Source of the DNA: Elmis aenea
Taxonomy: Eukaryota; Arthropoda; Insecta; Coleoptera; Elmidae
Assembly (NCBI GenBank): GCA_947652605.1
Contig: OX393582.1
Location: forward strand, 14,160,544 to 14,224,543
Reading direction: 5' to 3'
Length of the DNA stretch: 64,000 nt
The position numbers were made by a program, and so were the translations under genes. The notes under the pieces were generated by a model, which did not search any database, was not told the origin of the DNA, and worked only from the letters and a program-made list of their open reading frames with translations. The first letter of the stretch is position 1; each line of letters starts with the position of its first letter. Of the stretch, positions 59,701 to 64,000 are shown piece after piece.

Positions 59701-62700
59701 TTTAATTATTCTTTAACTTTTCTCGTAAAACCTACAGTTTTTGGGTAAAAAATAAGTAAACATGAACCATCAAATATTCCAATATAAAACGATTAATTTT
59801 GGTGGTTCCATGGTTTGTTTATGTTCATGTTGGATAGAATTGACGGGCGTTTTAGCGTTGTCGCCGCGTCACTTCTACCCAATATAAACATAAACAAACC
59901 ATGGTAACCACCAAATGAATCGTTTTATATTGGAATATTTAATGGTGCATGTTTACTTATTTTATTTTTTACTCAAAAACGGTAGGTTTTAAGAGAAAAA
60001 CTAAAGAATAAAAAAAGTTTCTAAGAAAATCAAGCTTTCAAAAAAAATATTTTTAATTGAAAAATTTTAACCCAACAAAAAGTTCTGATAAAAAAACTAA
60101 CAGGGGTCGCACTTGTCAGCCCCCTGTGGAGGCGGGAAGTGGTTGAAAATATTACTATGAGAAACCTTTTAATAAGTATAAAACATCTGTCAAATATCAT
60201 TCTTCTACATTTATCCACATTTGAGAAATAAAATAAAAACCGAATTTTACTGTCCTCCTTTAGGGGGATATAACTCCGAAAGGAGATATCTAAGGAAATT
60301 TGTTTATATGAAATACCCCCTTAATTTTTGATAAGAAATCACCTCCCGAATTTTTTCGCAATATTTGAGAAACACCCTGTATTAAGTTTTTAATTTTTCC
60401 TTGTTAATTTTTTAAGAACACCCCAAATTTTTAAACACATCATTTAAAAGTCCTTGATATTTTGTATCACATGATGTACAATTTTTTTAATTTTTACCAC
60501 ATTTTGTTGTATCTTTTCCACAGGCTATTTTAATTAATTTAATTTTTGCTTTTTCACAGAAAAAGTTCCTCGTAAAACTATACAGGGTGTTTGAAATTCT
60601 AGTTTAAACATAGGGATCTCGCTTGTGATAATAGCCAGAGTACAAGTCAAATTTGGCAAAGTTGAAAAATTCGGTGCTCATTAATAATCCAAAGAGAAAT
60701 TGGAAATATCTCATTAAGTAATGTTTGCGGTTATGCATTGCAGGAGGGAATATATTTAAACATCGTCTTGTTGTTGCTGTACAGAACCCGCACTATTGTT
60801 TTAACAGGAATTTCCTGACTGTTCTTTTATATGAATTCATTACGATGACGAGTAATGGGCTTTCAAAATTTGTAGTTTGTTAATTGGTTGTCATGGTAAT
60901 GACATAAACTATGACGGGCCTACCTGATTTATAGTGGTTGTACAATTTTACAAATTTGACAATGAAAGTAGAAGTAAAATACCATTTGTGGTAATGTAAT
61001 AGTAAAAATTGCGCTTATTAAAAAAACAAGTTGGCATAAAACAAAAACGAAAAGACCTAGATAAAATTAGTTATTAAAAAGTTGCTTGAGCAACGTTTTT
61101 ACACATTTGAGATATTTTATACTCCAAAAGAACTGAAGAGGGGGTCAACCCCCCTATAGCAGTCTCCACGCCAGCGGAAAAAACAAGTGACCTTTGACCT
61201 TTTTCCAAAAGAAGTATAAACGATTTTCAAAACTCATATTTTCTGGTTTTCCCTTATTTTCTCGGTTACCGATTAAGATATTTCCAATTTATCTTTGGAT
61301 TATTAACAGAATTTAGCAACTTTGCCGAATTTAAACCTATACTCTAGCTACTATACAGGGTGTGTAAAAATTGGCGGAAGCGCTACACGTGGCGATGTTC
61401 TTCGTAAAATTTAAACTCGAAAATCTTTATACGAAAATGTTGTACCATGCTTGCTATGTCTGCAAGAGGTCCTCAAAGTTTTGACATTTAGTCCTTTAAT
61501 AAGCGTTATTATTTAATACTTGCAAATGAAAAAGCTGCAATTTGGAATAAAAATAAATTTCGAATAGTATTATTTCCTAGATATTGTGTTACTCCTTTCA
61601 AAAATTGGTGTTGAAAATATGTAAATCACTGAGTGAATGAAAATAATACATATGGCAACATTGTCATTAGCTGTCATCTCTGTTTTTCTCGTAATTATTT
61701 CTAGTTTGTGTTTTACGATACCCAAAAGTTTGCAGCTATGTTTACGAACTGAAGGCTGTCAGTTCGAACAAAAATTGTAAATACCTAAGTAAAAATTGCT
61801 GATTAAAAAAATGTCCAAACGCAAATCAATGTATACAATGTTGCCAATTTTTTTTTTCTTTAAATGGTTCCTGAGGCCATAGGAAGCATGGTACAACATT
61901 TTTGTATAAAGATTTTCGACTTAGAATTTTACGAAGAACATCGTCACGTGTAGCGCTTCCGCCAATTTATACACACCCTGTATAGGTAATAAGCGAGATC
62001 CCCATGTTTAAACTCGAATTTCAAACACCCTGTATATGACATGATACAAAATTTTAAGTCTTCAAATGTTTTTCAAAATATGGAGCGTCCTTAAAAATTA
62101 AACACTGAAAAATTTTATTTTAAAATCGACTTTCTCAAAAACAATTTTTATTTAATTCACATTTTTACTTATTTTGTGTAGGTACATTATTACAGTTTGC
62201 AGTAAAGTATTTATTAATTATTTTAAACTAATGATAAGCTAAAAATCGTGAGATAGGGACAGTGGCATAGGGACAGTGGGGGGTATCGATGGCCCGGGCG
62301 CCAGTCTTGGGGGGCGCCGCGAAGATAAAATATTTTGCCTTTATTTCACTTATTTAAAGTCAGAAAACTAAAATGCCAATATAATTTTAAAACTGGTTGA
62401 CATTTTCATTACAGTGTATCTGAATAAATAATGGAACATTATTTTACTTGAAACTCAAAAACTAAAATAAAAATACGACCGAGGGGGAGGGGGGCGCCAG
62501 TTACCCACGCTACGCCACTGGATAGGGAATTTCAAGGACTTTTAAATGATATATTTCAACATATAAGTCGTCGTTTGAACTAAGAACATAAACCGAAAAA
62601 TTATATTATAAAATCTTAAAATGAATAAATGTTAAATCTAATAACATATTTAAAACGGATTTAAGACGCTCTAAATATTTTTTCATGAGCACTACCTAAA

Positions 62701-63323
62701 GCTCAATCTTTTAAAATAGAAAAATTTTAGGTCTGGGGAGTTCTTACTGGGACACCCTGATTATAATAATTAAAATGCTTACCTTTTGGATACTTCTATC
62801 ACAGCTTCCTTTTTAGGCTCCTTTGGCACCGACTTATCCCTAGAAATTGTTTTGCGAACTTCCTCTTGTTTGCTAAACTTATCAGATTTATTTTGCGGAC
62901 TTTTTTCTTGCCGACGATCCGGCTTTGTTTTTTCACTAACTTTATTAATATTTACAAGAGATTTGGGTCCCTTAACGGTATGGGTCCGATCCAAGTTCGT
63001 GTTACTTATGGTTTTAATACTGGCAACCGATTCAGTTTTACTCGAACTGGGCGAATACTTGTCTCTGACTAAGGCCCGACTGACTTTGTTCGCAAGCGGC
63101 ACTCGGTATTTCGTACGAGCTTCGAGTCGTTCTTTCGCTATAAGCACGTTGGCCGGAGATTTTTGTATTCGCGATTTGTGTTCTTTGCACCATTCAACGT
63201 GTCGATCATATGCTTTGGGCCCAAACTGTCGATCACATGATGGACAACGTTCGTTTGAAGACGCCGTCGTCGTTAAAGATGTGGTACTGCGTTTTGATGA
63301 CACAGACATTTCGACTGGTACCC
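41791..63323 (-). CDS. Large ZC2HC1/FAM164-like zinc-finger protein (5' end may lie off the right edge)
   Basis: Coding exons: 63323-62783, 58769-56494, 54509-54236, 54166-53615, 49790-48731, 45653-45397, 42013-41791. From the first ATG (63309) they form one open frame of 1722 codons plus stop, with every junction in phase. Residues 22-41 hold a C2HC finger ([20 protein letters not shown], ligands C22, C25, H37, C41) followed by a basic stretch, as in the ZC2HC1 family. The centre is a long Ser/Asn/Asp/Lys-rich, probably disordered region. Near 1216-1235 there is a conserved-looking block ([15 protein letters not shown]), then a short charged coiled-coil-like stretch ([18 protein letters not shown]). 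The C-terminus carries a four-cysteine knuckle, CHEC then CVEC with 11 residues between, ending GVRRLVL. Exon 63323 is preceded by a good acceptor and is open upstream of the ATG, so earlier exons probably exist outside the window. Molecular function is not known to me. One intron is only 69 nt (54235-54167); others are kilobases of transposons. Confidence 0.78.
42325..42434 (+). repeat. 20-bp minisatellite, left part
   Basis: Units close to AATGTAATGTAGTGTAATAT, about five copies with single-base variants. The array is cut by the foldback at 42435-43034 and resumes on its other side. Confidence 0.88.
42435..43034. mobile_element. Foldback element, CAGGGTGTGTAAAAAT family, copy 1
   Basis: CAGGGTGTGTAAAAATGGCG mirrors CGCCAATTTTTACACACCCTG in its last 20 bases; TA on both sides. 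Arms include GGAAGCGCTATACGTGGCGA and its mirror TCGTCACGTGTAGCGCTTTC. It is almost identical over its length to the copy at 61356-61980, pointing to recent movement. Confidence 0.9.
43035..43170 (+). repeat. 20-bp minisatellite, right part
   Basis: The same AATGTAATGTAGTGTAATAT-type units as at 42325-42434, with some degeneration at the right edge. It lies in the last intron of the zinc-finger gene. Confidence 0.88.
44505..45216. mobile_element. Foldback element, CAGGGTGTTTCATAAATAT family, copy 2
   Basis: CAGGGTGTTTCATAAATATA mirrors ATATTTATGAAACACCCTG, TA outside. Same arms as 40683-41412 plus an extra stretch with TTTTACTCAAAAACGGTAGA. A stray right end of the same family is at about 45305-45350, close to exon 45653-45397. 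Confidence 0.87.
45837..46272. mobile_element. PIF/Harbinger-like MITE with TTA target duplication
   Basis: TGCCGAATTTACATTGGTAT at the left and its mirror ending CCAATGTAAATTAGGCA at the right form a terminal inverted repeat of about 26 bp. TTA lies on both sides (45834-45836 and 46273-46275). The interior is rich in AAGTAGCTAAA/TTTAGCTACTTG repeats. The paralogous stretch at about 36310-36395 has the same flanks without the element. Confidence 0.85.
46625..46704. mobile_element. Right end of a foldback, GGAACACCCTG
   Basis: CACTTCCGGTTTCATTGGAA then CAAATGGAACACCCTG and TA. It is the mirror of the sequence at about 15586-15650 (TTTCATTTAAAATAACAAAC...AACCGGAAGTGAAACAATAG). No left arm here. 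Confidence 0.55.
47292..47494 (+). mobile_element. Short retroposon with AAG-repeat tail and 34-bp target duplication
   Basis: About 203 bp, ending AAGAAGAAG, lies between two copies of a 34-bp sequence (47258-47291 and 47495-47528; both begin AGATATAGGGGAAAAAGT and end GTGGATTTTT). The body has a CpG-rich part (GACGGAGCCGTGTACCCGG). A simple-repeat 3' tail and a long duplication fit target-primed retroposition of a LINE or SINE 3' end. The source element was not identified. Confidence 0.6.
47690..47790 (+). pseudogene. Transposase N-terminal fragment in a foldback loop
   Basis: Translation gives [18 protein letters not shown] followed by LGRNLGLF, matching the RLYAERYPxRxxPSHxxFxxLxxxL stretch in the N-terminal helix-turn-helix of insect DUF4817/mariner-like transposases. 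Only about 30 residues are recognisable; the frame then becomes lysine-rich low-complexity sequence. It sits between the inverted arms of the element at 47130-48580. Confidence 0.5.
49965..50795. mobile_element. Foldback element, CAGGGTGTTCCAGTTATCG family
   Basis: CAGGGTGTTCCAGTTATCGT mirrors ACGATAACTGGGACACCCTG; TA outside. Same family as 14795-17206 and 28207-28821, here without insertions, giving the basic size of about 830 bp. It lies in the zinc-finger gene intron 53614-49791. Confidence 0.87.
50796..51859. other. Intron sequence with no recognised feature
   Basis: AT-rich. I found no gene, RNA or complete element in it. Confidence 0.4.
51892..53154. mobile_element. Middle element of the nest, CAGGGTGTCCCAGCCAAGACG family
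   Basis: CAGGGTGTCCCAGCCAAGAC mirrors GTCTTGGCTGGGACACCCTG with TA outside. Arms of about 420 bp contain ACAAAACACTGTG and AACAACACCAGAGCAATTTA with their mirrors. A fragment is at 30066-30241. Confidence 0.88.
52316..52729. mobile_element. Inner element of the nest, CAGGGTGTTCGTTATACTCGG
   Basis: CAGGGTGTTCGTTATACTCG mirrors CGAGTATAACGAACACCCTG; TA outside. 414 bp, arms about 150 bp, with TATAGGGCGTTCC and its mirror. No other copy was seen in the window. Confidence 0.88.
55189..56200. mobile_element. Foldback with transposase remnant in its loop
   Basis: CAGGGTGTCCAAAATTTAAT opens a left arm of about 320 bp, mirrored at 55888-56200 (for example CGTTTCCTATACCTATCTGC against GCAGATAGGTATAGGAAACG). 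The right terminal bases are lost. The loop (about 55516-55880) carries the helix-turn-helix coding remains. Confidence 0.78.
55410..55830 (+). pseudogene. Helix-turn-helix transposase-type remnant inside a foldback
   Basis: The plus strand reads [19 protein letters not shown], then [10 protein letters not shown], a stop, and in another frame [15 protein letters not shown], a stop, [14 protein letters not shown], a stop and AVQAALK. The order (N-terminal helix, [17 protein letters not shown], SIRxxAxxSGLxxxxV) matches the DUF4817/helix-turn-helix N-terminus common in insect mariner-like transposase genes. At least three stops or frame changes break it. The first 100 bases or so are repeated in inverted form at 55888-55990, so the coding remnant enters the foldback arm. 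Confidence 0.55.
59331..60379. mobile_element. Foldback element, CAGGGTGTTACTTAAATATTG family, copy 3
   Basis: CAGGGTGTTACTTAAATATT mirrors ATATTTGAGAAACACCCTG; TA outside. Same arms as 40683 and 44505. The centre (about 59815-59890) has a CpG-rich spacer, GACGGGCGTTTTAGCGTTGT, between mirrored AAACAAACCATGG words. Confidence 0.87.
60583..62032. mobile_element. Foldback element, CAGGGTGTTTGAAATTC family, with nested insert
   Basis: CAGGGTGTTTGAAATTCTAG mirrors CTCGAATTTCAAACACCCTG; TA outside. The element at 61356-61980 is inserted at a TA in CTAGCTACTATA, the spot where 2206-2531 reads CTAGCTATTATAATAAGCG. Confidence 0.85.
61356..61980. mobile_element. Foldback element, CAGGGTGTGTAAAAAT family, copy 2
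   Basis: CAGGGTGTGTAAAAATTGGC mirrors GCCAATTTATACACACCCTG; TA outside. Near-identical to 42435-43034, including the central GCAAATCAATGTAT...ATGTTGCCAATTTTTT part. Confidence 0.9.
62260..62520. mobile_element. hAT-like element, CAGTGGCRTAG ends, perfect target duplication
   Basis: CAGTGGCATAGGGACAGTGG at the left mirrors CCCACGCTACGCCACTG at the right. GATAGGGA stands on both sides (62252-62259 and 62521-62528). Inner words GGCCCGGGCGCCAGTCTT and GGGGGGCGCCAGTTACCC match 11319-12705. Confidence 0.88.
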
Positions 63324-63349
63324 CTAAAATTATTACAAGATAAACTGTA

Positions 63350-64000
63350 CAGGGTGGCCTATTTTCGATGTCCATACAAGGGTATCTCGGTTATTATCAG
63401 ATAGAAAAAAACTATGTACGTACTCTCGATTTCTTTTTTCAAGAGAAATTCATTGCCGTAAGATTTTTGATATCTTTTTTAATTTTCGAAATATAGCCAA
63501 AAACCGATTTTTGGCACTTTTCAAAAATGTTAAATATCTTGCTTAAACAAAAAGATAGAGGAAAACTTTATAAACATTTTTGGCATGGTTTTTTGTTCTT
63601 AATAAGATAGCGATCTTCAATTTTTTTTACTCATGCGAATACTGATATATTACACCTAACTTTCTTATTTTAAATAGCAACCATAAACAAATTATATATT
63701 TTTGAAAAGCGCAAAAAATAAGCTTTTGATTCATGTCAAAGTCAACTATAGTTGCTATTTAAAATAAGAAAGTTAGGTGTAATATATCAATATTCAAATG
63801 AGTAAAAAAAATTGAACATCGCTATGTTATTAAGGACAAAAAACCATGCCAAAAATGTCTTCAAAGTTTTCCTCTATCTTTTCGTTTAAGCGAGATATTT
63901 AACAATTTTGAAAATTGCCAAAAATCGGTTTTTGGCTATATTTCGAAAATTAAACAAGATATAAAAAATCTGTTTACGGCAATGAATTTCCCTCGAAAAA
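63350..64000. mobile_element. Foldback element, CAGGGTGGCCTATTTTCGATG family (runs off right edge)
   Basis: Starts CAGGGTGGCCTATTTTCGAT after TA and follows the same arm order as 11490-12670, including the inner mirror around 63660-63780 (ACACCTAACTTTCTTATTTT and its reverse). The right end would lie just past the window. It begins 25 bp upstream of the acceptor of exon 63323-62783. Confidence 0.8.

Larger units (their letters stand above)
58965..62759. mobile_element. Large foldback nest filling the first visible intron of the zinc-finger gene
   Basis: The left end GGATGTCTCAATAAGAACTC (about 58968) mirrors GGGGAGTTCTTACTGGGACACCCTG in its last 20 bases (to 62759). Between them lie 59331-60379, 60583-62032 (itself holding 61356-61980) and 62260-62520. 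It takes up about 3.8 of the 4.0 kb of intron 62782-58770. Confidence 0.65.

Noticed and set aside
62786..63343. 185-codon plus-strand ORF
   Set aside because: It is antisense to the C2HC-finger exon, which has the conserved motif and good splice sites.

Overview
The window looks like nuclear DNA of an insect. It is AT-rich, the genes are split by spliceosomal GT..AG introns, the best-recognised gene is animal-type mitochondrial succinate dehydrogenase flavoprotein, and the repeats (RTE-like LINE, hAT, pogo-like, PIF/Harbinger-like and foldback elements) are of kinds common in insect genomes. A beetle is plausible from the repeat style, but nothing here proves the order. No tool was run: exon joins were worked out by hand from splice sites, reading phase and family conservation.

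All three host genes lie on the minus strand. From right to left they are: (1) a large gene for a ZC2HC1/FAM164-like zinc-finger protein, with seven visible coding exons at 63323-41791 and possibly more upstream of the window; (2) a complete seven-exon SdhA paralog, 35258-13840, 644 codons plus stop; (3) the first three exons of a second SdhA gene, 10664-267, which runs off the left edge. The two SdhA genes are a head-to-tail tandem duplication with the same intron positions and phases in the part that can be compared, but different mitochondrial presequences. The left copy has the more usual SdhA N-terminus; the right copy is more divergent.

Most of the rest is mobile DNA, much of it inside introns. 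The dominant class is a set of foldback elements with long inverted arms, ends reading CAGGGTG...CACCCTG, and TA on both sides. At least eight sequence families occur, many nested in one another (three deep at 51860-53283; a five-element nest at 58965-62759). Two carry broken remains of a helix-turn-helix transposase-type gene in the loop. One (31132-34553) carries a 2.4 kb CpG-rich minisatellite with a 7-bp period. Seven or more hAT-like non-autonomous elements are present, most with visible 8-bp target duplications; one (23045-26451) is split by an RTE-like LINE with an intact 983-codon ORF. There are also a pogo-like element, a PIF/Harbinger-like MITE, a tRNA-derived SINE and a short retroposon with a 34-bp target duplication.

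The points most worth a second look are the minisatellite-bearing foldback, an intron of the zinc-finger gene made up almost wholly of one transposon (54527-56471), the link between the CAGGGTG elements and transposase remnants, and the tandem SdhA pair.
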